From: Campylobacter concisus
GTDB taxonomy: Bacteria; Campylobacterota; Campylobacteria; Campylobacterales; Campylobacteraceae
NCBI RefSeq assembly: GCF_003048875.2
Contig: NZ_CP049264.1
Coordinates: forward strand, 930,001 to 994,000
Length of the DNA: 64,000 nucleotides
Direction: 5' to 3'
Numbering within the stretch: position 1 is the first letter of the stretch; each line of letters opens with the position of its first letter. Both the position numbers and the translations under genes were made by a program. Shown here piece after piece: positions 1-8,476 of the stretch. The notes under the pieces are model-generated. The model was not told the origin of the DNA. It did not search any database and saw nothing but the letters and a program-made list of their open reading frames with translations.

Positions 1-509
1 TAGAAGAGGGCATCTTAAACTACAAAGCGAGCCAAAAAGAGTTTTATCCAAGCATCACACTAGGAGCCAGCCTCAAAAGCAGCACCGACAAAAAAGAGGA
101 AGCCTTTAGTCTTAAATTTCTAAATGGCAACATAGCTCTGAATTTGCCATTTTTAAACTACCACAAGCTAAAGTCAAATTTAAAAGTTAGCGAGGCAAAT
201 TTCGAGCTTGCAAAGTTAAACTACATAAGCGCTCTAAATAGCGCATTAAACGAGATAGACGCATTTTACAAAGGCTACCTTAACGACGAAGCACTACTTG
301 CTAACTACCAAGAGCAGATAAAAAACTACGAGGAAATTTCAAAAATTTACGATCTAAAATACTCCTACGGCAAGGTTGAGCTAAAAGAGTTTTTAGAGGC
401 TAAAAACAGCGAGCTAGAGGCTAAAATAGGGCTTTTAAAAGCAAAATACACGCTTTTACAAGATGAGCTAAATATCTACAAAGCCATGGCAGGCAAATTT
501 AATAGGTAA
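1..509 (+). CDS. TolC-family outer membrane efflux protein, C-terminal part
   Basis: The reading frame is open from the left edge (first full codon at position 3) to a TAA at 507-509, giving about 168 residues, so the start lies outside the window. The segment has the look of the C-terminal half of an outer membrane factor: a short beta-strand-like stretch (ITLGASLKS; NIALNLPF) followed by long amphipathic helices rich in Lys, Glu, Leu and Ala, with KYSYGKVELKEFLEAKNS matching the typical turn 'Y..G..sl.ell.a...l..a' of the family. Such proteins form the exit duct of tripartite RND or ABC exporters. The partner pump genes would be upstream, outside the window, so the substrate cannot be stated. 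Family call is by pattern recognition. Confidence 0.8.
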   Translation, partial: EEGILNYKASQKEFYPSITLGASLKSSTDKKEEAFSLKFLNGNIALNLPFLNYHKLKSNLKVSEANFELAKLNYISALNSALNEIDAFYKGYLNDEALLANYQEQIKNYEEISKIYDLKYSYGKVELKEFLEAKNSELEAKIGLLKAKYTLLQDELNIYKAMAGKFNR

Positions 510-513
510 ATTT

Positions 514-1005
514 ATGATCTCAGCTTGGGACTACGAGGCAAAAGCATGCAGCAGTGATGGCAAATTTAGCGCCAAATTTGAAGGCTGTGAGGTCGCTATG
601 GGCGCTCCAACCCTTGGTGAGCTAAGGCTTTTTATAAATAGCGAGCACTGTTTAAATTTAAAAAATAAATTTTCAAACCACGCAAAAAGACTATTAAATT
701 TGGATCAAAATTTAGTTAAAGATGACGATGCGCTTCAAATTTTACTTAGCGAAAGGGCGACTGCTTGCTTTTTATTTTCAGACGACTCCAAATTTCTAGC
801 TTTTTCTGAATGGACGGCAGATAAAATGCAGATCGTAAAGGTAGTACGCCTAGCTGATATGAGCATAAAAACCGTCGGAAAGCCAAAAAGAGTAGTGGAA
901 TTTCTCTCATTTAATGATGGCTTGCTTGAAATTTTAGACTCGCCGATCTTTATGCCAAAAAACTACACACTAGATATCCGCACGCTTTTTGAGGATAAAA
1001 TTTAA
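514..1005 (+). CDS. Conserved hypothetical protein, 163 aa
   Basis: This ORF begins with ATG only 4 nt after the efflux-protein stop, so it is probably the last gene of that operon. The product is soluble-looking with no signal peptide or membrane segment. It has two Cys in the first 30 residues and a middle part consistent with a small alpha/beta fold (CFLFSDDSKFLAFSEWTADK). I do not recognise the family. Codon use and the AAATTT-rich style match neighbouring genes, so it is likely a real gene rather than chance. Confidence 0.65.
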   Translation: MISAWDYEAKACSSDGKFSAKFEGCEVAMGAPTLGELRLFINSEHCLNLKNKFSNHAKRLLNLDQNLVKDDDALQILLSERATACFLFSDDSKFLAFSEWTADKMQIVKVVRLADMSIKTVGKPKRVVEFLSFNDGLLEILDSPIFMPKNYTLDIRTLFEDKI

Positions 1006-1828
1006 TTACGCACTTTAGCTTGAAAATAGTTTTAATGCGTGTTTTCACAACAAATTTAACTACTTTTAGTTTTAAGTTGCCTTTGAATGGCAAATTTAAC
1101 TCTTTACTCCAAAATTTAACCCACAAGATCAATATTTGGCGCACAAAAACAGATATCACGCATTTATTCTATTCTATGCTACTCTTAAATTTAACACACA
1201 AGATCGCCTTATTAGCTTTTTATAAAAAAATCGCTTTGGATTAAATTTGCATCCAAAAATGCCATCTAGCGAGCGCTTTATTTACATTTATCGTCGCTTT
1301 TGCAAGGTCGGTGCTCTGCGTTTAAAAGCAAGAACCACAAACTTCAAAGATAGCTCTTGCTCACATTTTCAAAATAGGGTAGATCAAATTTTAAGTTATA
1401 TATAAGATAAATGTAAATTTCACAATTTTTGAAAAGTGTAAAATTTAACTAATTTTCTTACAAATATTTTTACGCCAAATTTAATGGATAAATTTAGATC
1501 ACACAAAAGATAAAATGCAAAACATAGCCAAATCTAGCCATTTAAAACTTGTAAAAGAGCAGAATAAAGATTTTAAAATATCAATTTGAAAATTACAGTT
1601 TTCAATACAAAATATATAAAATACCTTGCGTTTTACCTTTTGTCATATTTTGGCATTGCAATTATGGTTGATTTTAAATTTGTTTTTATGCTTGGCGACT
1701 TGAACTTGAAATGGTTAAATTTTCAAGTTTGGTTCAAAAGCAAAACTTGCATTTGAAAAATCAAATAAACAGATGTTCTTTGTGCCTGTCAAATTGCAAT
1801 GAGTAAATTTGCGGATTTTTTATAAAAC
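1006..1828. other. 823-bp gene-free region
   Basis: No reading frame here looks like a protein: the short open frames on both strands are AT-driven and lack recognisable domains. The region lies between the 3' ends of a plus-strand and a minus-strand gene. It holds a 19-bp near-identical direct repeat (1112-1130 and 1187-1205) and a 9-bp inverted repeat AACTTGAAA/TTTCAAGTT at 1703-1729. It may be the remains of decayed genes; nothing further can be supported. Confidence 0.5.
1112..1205. repeat. Pair of 19-bp direct repeats
   Basis: AAATTTAACCCACAAGATC at 1112-1130 recurs at 1187-1205 with one change (C to A at the tenth base), offset 75 bp. Both lie in the gene-free region. The AAATTTAA part is common in this genome, but the CACAAGATC tail is not. 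Function unknown. Confidence 0.5.
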
Positions 1829-2326
1829 TTACCTTTGATGTTTCTTTGGGTGGTCAAAAAACAGAGCTTTTGCACTGCCCTCTTTTAGCTCTTTAAATTT
1901 ACATTCAAACTCAATGCAAAAAATGCCTGAAGTTGGGATATTGTCAATCGATGAGTCACTTAGATATTCGCAAATTTCAGTTATGCTTGGATTGTGCGTG
2001 ATGATGAAAATTTCATCTAAACTTTTGTCTAAATTTCTTACGAACTCCAAAAGATCCTCAAAGCTTATGTCGTAAAGCTCGTCCTTTATCTCTATGGATT
2101 TTTCTTTAAATTTTAAAGTTTTAGCGATGATTTTTGCTGTTTGCTCACATCTTTTAGCGCTGCTTGAAAAGATAGCTCCTGGCATCACATAATACATTTT
2201 TAGCCTGCTAGCCATAAATTTAGCGTCCTCTTTGCCTTTTGGACTAAGCTCTCTTAAAGCGTCTTTTGCGCCATCTTTGTTCTCATCAACTGCTTTTGCG
2301 TGCCTTATGAAGTAAATTTTGCTCAT
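1829..2326 (-). CDS. SixA-type histidine phosphatase family protein
   Basis: The product begins MSKIYFIRHAKA, carrying the RHA/RHG catalytic motif of the histidine phosphatase (phosphoglycerate mutase-like) superfamily. It has SSSAKRCEQTAKI as the second motif and IITHNPSI with the second catalytic His. Length (about 165 aa) fits SixA-like phosphohistidine phosphatases rather than glycolytic mutases. I chose the ATG at 2326 because the upstream gene's TGA overlaps it (ATGA) and AAAGGAGA lies just before it; a start 10 codons earlier has no such support. It is the last gene of a four-gene minus-strand operon. The substrate is not evident; Campylobacter relatives are annotated only at family level. 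Confidence 0.85.
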   Translation of the reverse strand: MSKIYFIRHAKAVDENKDGAKDALRELSPKGKEDAKFMASRLKMYYVMPGAIFSSSAKRCEQTAKIIAKTLKFKEKSIEIKDELYDISFEDLLEFVRNLDKSLDEIFIITHNPSITEICEYLSDSSIDNIPTSGIFCIEFECKFKELKEGSAKALFFDHPKKHQR

Positions 2327-3135
2327 GATCTCTCCTTTGAGAAATTCTTTATCCAACTAAGCTCTTCCTCGCTAAATCCAGCCTTTAAGCGGTCTTTTTC
2401 GTTGATCTCTCTCATACTTTTAAATGAATTTGGATATAAATTTAATATGATGTCAAAGTAGCTTTTCTCATCGACGCCCTCTTTTTTGCAGGCAAATTTA
2501 AACCACTTATCACCCTTATAAACGTGAGAGACTTCCTCTTTTAAGATGACTTTTAGGCACTCTATGAGCTCTTCTTGCCCGCCCTCAGCTTCTAGTCTTT
2601 TGATGATGTGAGCGTTTGCATCAAGCCCGTTTGCCTCCATATATCTTGGCAGTAGCGCCATGCGGCTAGTAAGCCTATCTGAAGTCTTTTGAAGTGCGAT
2701 AAAAAGGCCGTCATGCACGCTTAGCTCGCCATATCTGCCGCCCTGCTTTGTGAGTAAATTTTCTATCATGCAAAAGTGCCTGATCTCATCCTCAGCTACC
2801 TCCAGCCAGTCCTCGTAAAACTCTCTTGGCAGCCCTCTAAATCTATAACAAGCATCAAGCGCGATGTCGATAGCGCTAAATTCGATGTGAGCAACCGAGT
2901 GGATAAAATTTAGGTTTTTATCTTTTGGCTTTACCTTTTTGTTTAGCTCTTTCATGCTAACAACGTCGCAAAATTTAGCGTAGCATGGGGTAGTTAGCTC
3001 ATTTGGAGCAGAAATTTCGTCAAAACAAATATCTAAATTTGATCTAAATTTCTCGTAAAATAGCTCAAATTTTAAAAATTTAAGCCCCACGTCGCCTTCG
3101 TTTAAAATGTCCCAGATCTCATCAAAAAATCTCAT
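2323..3135 (-). CDS. DUF455 family ferritin-like protein
   Basis: The 270-aa protein has the DUF455 pattern: an N-terminal region with TTPCYAKFCDVVSM, then a ferritin-like helical bundle. Candidate di-iron ligands are Glu85 (HIEFSAIDIALD), the EDEIRH motif at 115-120 and KEEVSH around 199-204, which give the E...ExxH...ExxH arrangement of ferritin-like oxidases. Its biochemical role is not established; the family is often noted as MiaE-like or of unknown function. The 5' end overlaps the rhomboid gene by 14 bp and the 3' end overlaps the SixA-type gene, so translation is probably coupled through the operon. Confidence 0.8.
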   Translation of the reverse strand: MRFFDEIWDILNEGDVGLKFLKFELFYEKFRSNLDICFDEISAPNELTTPCYAKFCDVVSMKELNKKVKPKDKNLNFIHSVAHIEFSAIDIALDACYRFRGLPREFYEDWLEVAEDEIRHFCMIENLLTKQGGRYGELSVHDGLFIALQKTSDRLTSRMALLPRYMEANGLDANAHIIKRLEAEGGQEELIECLKVILKEEVSHVYKGDKWFKFACKKEGVDEKSYFDIILNLYPNSFKSMREINEKDRLKAGFSEEELSWIKNFSKERS

Positions 3136-3697
3136 CTGCTCTCTTTAAGTAAAATTTAGCATACAAACAGCCAATGCCCCAGCCTATAAAGTGCGCGTAC
3201 CATGCGACATTTATGCCCATAAGTAGCGGCAAAAAGCTCATGGCAACAACGATGGCAAAGTAGCCAAACCACGCCTTTTTATCAGAGTATAGCACTGAGG
3301 TCGCCAGCATGCCAAAGAGCATACACAAAGCGCCGCTTGCACCGACTAAATTTATAAATTTCTCATTTTCAAATGCAAAATATATATAAATAAAGCTTAA
3401 AATTTGCGTCAAAACGCCGCCAACAATATAAAAAATGATAAATTTTTTCGTGCCAAGATATAGCTCGCTCATCGTGCCAACTTGATATAAAAAGAGCATA
3501 TTCATGAGCAGGTGAGCTGTGCCTGCGTGCATAAAGATAGATGTGAGGGGCTGAAATATATAGAGTTTTTCTAAAAAATATATGTTTAAGCCAAGCGCAA
3601 GCCATAGCTCACGCGAGTGCAGAAAGGTGAGACTAAAAAATGCAGCTAAATTTAAAAGGATAAGCGCAAATGTAGCTGGGCTACTTAGCTTTGCCAT
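3122..3697 (-). CDS. Rhomboid family intramembrane serine protease
   Basis: A six-helix membrane protein with rhomboid signatures: HLLMN in the second helix region, GASGA with the nucleophile Ser about residue 121, and AHFIGWGIG carrying the catalytic His of the last helix. These form the Ser-His dyad that cuts substrates within the membrane. I start at ATG 3697; a TTG three codons earlier is possible. The start lies inside the end of the NlpC/P60 gene and the 3' end overlaps the DUF455 gene, so the three form a compact operon. The natural substrate is unknown; the adjacent exported lipoprotein is a conceivable but unproven relation. Confidence 0.88.
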   Translation of the reverse strand: MAKLSSPATFALILLNLAAFFSLTFLHSRELWLALGLNIYFLEKLYIFQPLTSIFMHAGTAHLLMNMLFLYQVGTMSELYLGTKKFIIFYIVGGVLTQILSFIYIYFAFENEKFINLVGASGALCMLFGMLATSVLYSDKKAWFGYFAIVVAMSFLPLLMGINVAWYAHFIGWGIGCLYAKFYLKRADEIF

Positions 3698-4373
3698 ATC
3701 CAGCAAATCTGTTTGCCGCTAGGCAGCTAGCGTTTGAGCACCTTACAACGTAGCTATTTATCTCTTTGTCGCCCTTTAGATGCGTGTTTTTTTGTTTTAA
3801 ATTCATATAGCTGTGGATGATCCTGCCGCCAGAGTTGTGGATAAATTTCACCGTCTCGTCTGGAAGTATGGCTGTCACGATACCAACGTGAGTGACGTTT
3901 TTCTTATCTTTATTTTTTTGTATGCCTTTGCCAAGGGTGTTTGAAAAGAAGATAAGATCGCCTTTTTTGGGATTTTTATGAGTGATTAAATTTTGGCTTT
4001 CATAGAAGTTATAGATGGCTTTTGACTTCCTGCCGCCCTTGCTGTAGTAGTTATTGATAGTTTTTTCATCAAAATACATATTTTTATATTTTGCATTTAC
4101 TATAGATACAAAGCCTGAGCAGTCGCCCCCTGCTCTAGTGTTTAAGTATTTTTTAAAAAATGAACCAAATTCTTTATCTGCTCTGCCGTCATCTTCGTCT
4201 AAAAGCTCACCAGAAGTTTGTCTGCTAAAGTCACTATTTGTAGAGGCGGTTTGATTGTAGTCATTTTGTGGGATTTTAGGCTCATTTGAGGTGAAAGAAC
4301 AACCTGTAAAAAGTGCAACGCATAGTGCAAAAAATATTCTTTTATTTATTAAACTTAACATATTTTTATCCAA
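3681..4373 (-). CDS. NlpC/P60-type cell-wall hydrolase lipoprotein
   Basis: The N terminus has a signal peptide ending in a lipobox-like LFTGC (Cys25), so the protein is probably lipidated. The C-terminal half carries the NlpC/P60 papain-like fold: DCSGFV with catalytic Cys85, THVGIV with His162, and FIHNSGG as the third polar residue. The motif KKGDLIFF just before the His is typical. Such enzymes cut peptide cross-links in peptidoglycan. It is the first gene of the minus-strand operon with the rhomboid protease, DUF455 protein and SixA-type phosphatase, and is divergent from murA, which makes the cell-wall precursor. Confidence 0.82.
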   Translation of the reverse strand: MDKNMLSLINKRIFFALCVALFTGCSFTSNEPKIPQNDYNQTASTNSDFSRQTSGELLDEDDGRADKEFGSFFKKYLNTRAGGDCSGFVSIVNAKYKNMYFDEKTINNYYSKGGRKSKAIYNFYESQNLITHKNPKKGDLIFFSNTLGKGIQKNKDKKNVTHVGIVTAILPDETVKFIHNSGGRIIHSYMNLKQKNTHLKGDKEINSYVVRCSNASCLAANRFAGYGKAK

Positions 4374-4459
4374 AATAATTAATTTTCGTAATTTTAACTC
4401 TTAAATGTAAATAAAGCGAAAATAGCGCCCTGTTTTCTTTACTCTAAGTTTAAAAACAA

Positions 4460-4465
4460 TATAAT
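4460..4465 (+). promoter_or_regulatory. Likely -10 box of murA
   Basis: TATAAT lies 35 bp before the murA ATG in a T/A-rich intergenic stretch, with AAGG at 4487-4490 as ribosome binding site. Campylobacter sigma-70 promoters often lack a clear -35 box, and none is seen here. The 126-bp gap also must hold the divergent promoter of the NlpC/P60 operon. Confidence 0.55.
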
Positions 4466-4499
4466 CGGCAAAAAATATATTTTCTTAAGGCAAAAAATA

Positions 4500-5768
4500 A
4501 TGATGCACTATCTAAAAATAGAAGGCAATGCCAAATTAAGCGGCGAAGTAAAGATCAGCGGAGCCAAAAATGCCGCCCTACCTATCATCGCCCTAACCCT
4601 ACTTGCTAAAAATAAGATAAATTTAACAAATATCCCAAATGTCGCTGACATAAAGACGCTTTGCCAGTTGCTAGTTAATCTTGGGGCAAAGTGCGAATTT
4701 AAAGATGAAAACTCACTAAGTATCGACACGAGCAGCGTAAATTCGACCACGGCAAACTACGATATCGTTAGAAAGATGCGCGCTTCTATCTTGACGCTTG
4801 GTCCGCTTCTAGCGCGCTTTGGACACTGCGAAGTGAGCCTTCCTGGTGGCTGTGCGATCGGACAAAGGCCAATAGATTTGCACCTAAGCGCACTTGAGAA
4901 AATGGGCGCAAATATCGAGATAAAGCAAGGCTATGTCGTCGCAACCGCGCCAAATGGCCTAAAAGGCGCAAAGATAGTTTTTGATAAGATCACCGTAACT
5001 GGCAGCGAAAATATCATCATGGCAGCAGCCTTAGCGCATGGCACGACAGAGCTTTTTAACGTCGCACTTGAGCCTGAAGTGGTGCAAATTTGTGAAATTT
5101 TAGCAAGAAGTGGCGTTAAGATCGAAGGCATAGGCACGAGCGAGCTAAAGATCACTGGTAGCGGTCAAAAACTGCTTGAAATTTGCGATATCGAGGTCAT
5201 CCCAGATAGGATCGAAGCTGGTACATACCTTTGCGCTGGAGCTATCACAAATAGTAAAATTTCAGTCACAAAGGCAAATGCTGCGCACATGACAGCCATT
5301 TTAAATAAATTTGAAGAGATGGGCTTTGGCATCGAAATAGACGGCGATAAGATCACGATTTTGCCGACAAATGAGATAAAACCAGTCGAGATAAGAACGA
5401 CTGAATATCCAGGCTTTCCAACCGATATGCAGGCTCAGTTTATGGCACTTTGTCTTGCAGCAAATGGCGTTAGCACGATAGATGAGAGGCTTTTTGAAAA
5501 CCGCTTTATGCATGTTAGCGAGCTAGCTAGAATGGGTGCTGATATCCGCTTAAATGGTCACATCGCAAGCGTTTATGCTCCTGCAAATTTAAATGCAGCT
5601 GATGTCATGGCGACTGACCTTAGAGCAAGCTCAGCGCTGATACTAGCCGCTCTTATCGCAAATGGCGAGAGTTTGGTGCATAGAATTTACCATCTTGATA
5701 GAGGTTATGAGAGGCTGGAGGAGAAATTTAAAAGCCTTGGGGCAAAAATAGTTAGGCTTGAGGAGTAA
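4500..5768 (+). CDS. murA: UDP-N-acetylglucosamine 1-carboxyvinyltransferase
   Basis: MurA transfers enolpyruvate from PEP to UDP-GlcNAc, the first committed step of peptidoglycan synthesis, in the cytoplasm. The protein has the family length (422 aa), the N-terminal SGAKNAALP with the conserved Lys/Asn, and [11 protein letters not shown] with the catalytic Cys118, the residue attacked by fosfomycin; sensitive-type Cys is kept rather than Asp. [15 protein letters not shown] and the C-terminal DLRASSALI are also typical. Two ATGs lie in tandem at 4500 and 4503; spacing from AAGG slightly favours 4500. moeA follows 2 nt later. Confidence 0.97.
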   Translation: MMHYLKIEGNAKLSGEVKISGAKNAALPIIALTLLAKNKINLTNIPNVADIKTLCQLLVNLGAKCEFKDENSLSIDTSSVNSTTANYDIVRKMRASILTLGPLLARFGHCEVSLPGGCAIGQRPIDLHLSALEKMGANIEIKQGYVVATAPNGLKGAKIVFDKITVTGSENIIMAAALAHGTTELFNVALEPEVVQICEILARSGVKIEGIGTSELKITGSGQKLLEICDIEVIPDRIEAGTYLCAGAITNSKISVTKANAAHMTAILNKFEEMGFGIEIDGDKITILPTNEIKPVEIRTTEYPGFPTDMQAQFMALCLAANGVSTIDERLFENRFMHVSELARMGADIRLNGHIASVYAPANLNAADVMATDLRASSALILAALIANGESLVHRIYHLDRGYERLEEKFKSLGAKIVRLEE

Positions 5769-5770
5769 AA

Positions 5771-6931
5771 ATGCTAGTAAATGATGCACTAGAGGCTTTA
5801 AAAGCTAAATTTAAACCAAAAAATGAGAGCGAAATTTTACCTATCAGCGAGGCTCTTGGTAAGACCTTAGCAAATGACGTGATAGCGGTCAAAGACCTGC
5901 CCTGCTTTGATAACTCAGCGCTTGATGGATTTGCTGTTAAATTTGATGAGAAAGATAAACCTTATAAGATAATCGCAAGTGCCTTTGCAGGCGATAAAGA
6001 GCAGCTAGCTATCGGCAAAAACGAGTGCGTGAAGATAATGACTGGTGCAAAGATGCCAAAGGGCTCTGACACGGTCATGAGGTTTGAAGACTGCGTGGTT
6101 GAGGGCGAGTTTGTAAAAGCGCCAGCTAAGCTTAAAAAAGGCGAAGCTTACCGCTTTAAAGGCGAAGAGACAAAAGTTGGTGAAATTTTACTAAAAAGTG
6201 GCGAAATTTTAAGCACAAGAAGTGTGATGATGCTAGCAGCTCAGGGCATAAGCTTTATAGATGTGAAAAAGCAGCCTAGTGTTGGAATTTACTCAAGTGG
6301 CAACGAAATCATCGAGCCTTGGCAAAGAGCTAGCGAGGATGAAATTTACAATGCAAACGCACTTGGCATCACCGCACTTTTAAGCTCAATCGGCCAAAAA
6401 AGCTCATATCTTGGTATCATAAAAGATGAGCTAAATGCTGTAAAACAGGCGTTTTTAAACGCTGCAAACTACGACATCGTTATCTGCTCTGGTGGAGCAA
6501 GCGCTGGTGAGGCCGACTTTATGAAGATAGCCCTAAGTGAGCTTGGATATAGCGAAATTTTCTCGCATCTTGACATAAGGCCTGGCAGACCTTGTAAGGC
6601 TTATGAAAAAGATGGCAGACTTGTTTTTATCTTGCCTGGCAACCCTATGGCTGCTTATCTTTGCACGATGATGCTTGTTTTGCCACTTCTAAAAAGCGAG
6701 TGTTTTGTGACGCAAAAAGCTATAAATAGCGAAAATTTAAAGGTAAAATCAGGCAGAGCAAATGCGGTTTTTGGCAATGTAGCTGATGGCAAATTTGTAG
6801 CAACTGACGGCGGAAAATATGGCTCAGGCATGATAAACCATATATTAAAGAGTGATTTTGTGTTGATAACTAGCCCTGATCAAGGTGAAATTTTACAAAA
6901 TAGTGAAATTTCACTTATAAAACTTCCATAA
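5771..6931 (+). CDS. moeA: Molybdopterin molybdenumtransferase MoeA
   Basis: MoeA inserts molybdenum into adenylylated molybdopterin, completing molybdenum cofactor needed by formate dehydrogenase, nitrate reductase and similar enzymes. The 386-aa product shows the MoeA layout: N-terminal CFDNSALDGFAV, the MoaB/Mog-like core with SGNEI and SGGASAGEADF, and LPGNPMAAYL before the C-terminal beta-barrel domain. The start follows the murA stop by 2 nt with AGGAG just upstream, so the two are co-transcribed. The stop lies 3 nt before the -35 box of the downstream tRNA promoter. Confidence 0.95.
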   Translation: MLVNDALEALKAKFKPKNESEILPISEALGKTLANDVIAVKDLPCFDNSALDGFAVKFDEKDKPYKIIASAFAGDKEQLAIGKNECVKIMTGAKMPKGSDTVMRFEDCVVEGEFVKAPAKLKKGEAYRFKGEETKVGEILLKSGEILSTRSVMMLAAQGISFIDVKKQPSVGIYSSGNEIIEPWQRASEDEIYNANALGITALLSSIGQKSSYLGIIKDELNAVKQAFLNAANYDIVICSGGASAGEADFMKIALSELGYSEIFSHLDIRPGRPCKAYEKDGRLVFILPGNPMAAYLCTMMLVLPLLKSECFVTQKAINSENLKVKSGRANAVFGNVADGKFVATDGGKYGSGMINHILKSDFVLITSPDQGEILQNSEISLIKLP

Positions 6932-6934
6932 TCC

Positions 6935-6963
6935 TTGACAAATGAAAAACAATCTGATAAAAT
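6935..6963 (+). promoter_or_regulatory. Strong sigma-70 promoter of the tRNA-Gly gene
   Basis: TTGACA (6935-6940) and TAAAAT (6958-6963) are separated by exactly 17 bp, near the textbook sigma-70 consensus, and end 18 bp before the tRNA 5' end. The clear -35 box is unusual for Campylobacter mRNA promoters and fits a stable RNA gene. Confidence 0.8.
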
Positions 6964-6981
6964 GCGGACTTCATTTTGATT

Positions 6982-7056
6982 GCGGGAATAGCTCAGGGGT
7001 AGAGCACAACCTTGCCAAGGTTGGGGTCGCGAGTTCGAATCTCGTTTCCCGCTCCA
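6982..7056 (+). tRNA. tRNA-Gly (anticodon GCC)
   Basis: The 75-nt sequence folds as a complete cloverleaf: acceptor GCGGGAA pairs with TTCCCGC, D arm GCTC/GAGC, anticodon stem CAACC/GGTTG with loop TTGCCAA (anticodon GCC at 7014-7016), T arm GCGAG/CTCGT with loop TTCGAAT, discriminator T and an encoded CCA. It reads glycine GGC/GGT codons. It lies between moeA and flgA, and an open frame continuous with flgA runs straight through it. Confidence 0.97.
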
Positions 7057-7928
7057 TCTTTTTTATACTCATTTTTTTGTTTTCCACAAAACTTTTTGCA
7101 AATGAAGTCAGCATCTATCCGATGTATTGCGTTGTAAATGATCAAATTTCACTTAGTACTTTTGGCTTTGAAGGCGAAGACAATGAAATTTTAAACCTAG
7201 AGGGCAAAAGAGCTGCCAAGATAGATAGTAAAAAACTCTATGAAATTCTAACAGCAAATTTTAAAACATATAATGACAAAAGTGGTGGTAGCGTGGCTTT
7301 TGTGAAAAACTGCTCTATAATGGATGAAATTCAGATGCAATTTCTAAGAGAGATCAGCAACGAGTACCCAGGCATCAGCGTGAGTGATCTTAGTATCAGT
7401 CCGCAAAACAAACTCCCTGCAAATTTTAAAGACTTAGTTTTTAAAAATATATTTTTAAGCGATCAAAATAGCCAAAAAGGCGTTTTTAGAGTCTCTTTTG
7501 AGGATGTTGATCTAAGTTTAAAGAGCCTTTACTTTAAATTTAGCTTTAATGCCAAAATGCCAGTTTTTATAGCTATAAATTCAATGAATACAAACCACAT
7601 TTTAAGCCTGCTTGACTATCAACCAACGATGATCGAGTTTAGCAAATGGCCGCGTGACGCACTCTTTGGACTTAGCGCCTCAACGCTTGTCACAAAAGTG
7701 CAGATAAGAAGCGGAGAAATTTTAACCAAACGTCAGTTTAACGCCATAAGTTTAGTCAAAAAAGGTCAAATGCTAAATGCAGTTTTAAGCGAGGGTGGTG
7801 TCAAGATAATAGCCGAAGTAAAGGCGCTTGAGGATGGAAATTTAGGCGATATGATAAAGATAAGAACAAGAGAAAATAAAATTTTACAGGCCACGGTTTC
7901 AGGCAAAGATGAGGCAGTTATCAGATGA
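7056..7928 (+). CDS. flgA: Flagellar basal body P-ring formation protein FlgA
   Basis: FlgA is a periplasmic chaperone needed to assemble the FlgI P-ring around the flagellar rod. The C-terminal part (VTKVQIRSGEILTKRQFNAI, then GDMIKIRTREN) is the SAF-type domain of FlgA, and a hydrophobic leader IFFILIFLFSTKLFAN with a signal-peptidase-like end is present. The start is unresolved: after the tRNA the frame has no ATG or GTG before the leader, only ATC 7056, ATA 7065, ATT 7071 and TTG 7077, and TTG would cut most of the leader. The only in-frame ATG (6942) lies within the tRNA promoter. I give 7056 as the outer limit. The stop overlaps ubiX by 4 nt. Confidence 0.85.
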   Translation: MFFILIFLFSTKLFANEVSIYPMYCVVNDQISLSTFGFEGEDNEILNLEGKRAAKIDSKKLYEILTANFKTYNDKSGGSVAFVKNCSIMDEIQMQFLREISNEYPGISVSDLSISPQNKLPANFKDLVFKNIFLSDQNSQKGVFRVSFEDVDLSLKSLYFKFSFNAKMPVFIAINSMNTNHILSLLDYQPTMIEFSKWPRDALFGLSASTLVTKVQIRSGEILTKRQFNAISLVKKGQMLNAVLSEGGVKIIAEVKALEDGNLGDMIKIRTRENKILQATVSGKDEAVIR

Positions 7929-8476
7929 AAAAGGTAGTTTTTGCAGCCACTGGAGCAAGCGGGGCTGGGCTTTTTCTAAAGCTAGTAAATGCCGCCAAAG
8001 ATAGCTGTGAGGCGCATGTCATAGTTAGTAAAAATGCCATGAAAGTTTTAGAGGCTGAAGAAAATTTGAGGCTAAATTTAAATGATCTTGGCGTAAAAAT
8101 TTATGATGATTTGGATCTTAGCGCTGGTCCAGCATCTGGCTCATTTGGCACGGATGCTATGATCATAGCGCCCTGCTCTACCAACACGCTAGCAAAGGTC
8201 GCAAACGGCATAAGCGACACACTCATCACAAGGGCCGCAAGTGTCGCGCTAAAAGAGAGGCAAACCCTAGTTTTGGGCGTTAGAGAGATGCCGTTTTCTG
8301 CGATCGCGCTCTCTCAGATGCAGCTACTCTCATCTCTTGGAGCTACCATCGCTCCGCCAGTTTTAGGCTACTACGCAGGCATAAAGAGCCTTTCTGATAT
8401 GGAAAATTTCATCATCGGCAAGTGGCTTGATGCCTTAAAAATCGAAAATAATCTTTACAAAAGGTGGCAAATTTGA
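7925..8476 (+). CDS. ubiX: Flavin prenyltransferase UbiX
   Basis: UbiX joins a dimethylallyl group to FMN, giving the prenylated flavin used by UbiD-type decarboxylases in quinone synthesis. The 183-aa protein begins with KKVVFAATGASGAG, the FMN-binding start of the family, and has APCSTNTLAKVANGISD and a late REMPFSAIALSQM segment typical of UbiX. ATG overlaps the flgA stop (ATGA), and its own TGA overlaps the TTG start of coaD, so flgA-ubiX-coaD-tmk look translationally coupled. Confidence 0.93.
   Translation: MKKVVFAATGASGAGLFLKLVNAAKDSCEAHVIVSKNAMKVLEAEENLRLNLNDLGVKIYDDLDLSAGPASGSFGTDAMIIAPCSTNTLAKVANGISDTLITRAASVALKERQTLVLGVREMPFSAIALSQMQLLSSLGATIAPPVLGYYAGIKSLSDMENFIIGKWLDALKIENNLYKRWQI

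Noticed and set aside
1020-1244. 74-codon plus-strand frame in the gene-free region
   Set aside because: Low-complexity composition from AAATTTAAC words, with no ribosome binding site and no recognisable family.
6942-7055. ATG 6942 as the true start of flgA
   Set aside because: It lies inside the tRNA promoter and the encoded N terminus would be a translated tRNA; no signal peptide would be at the front.
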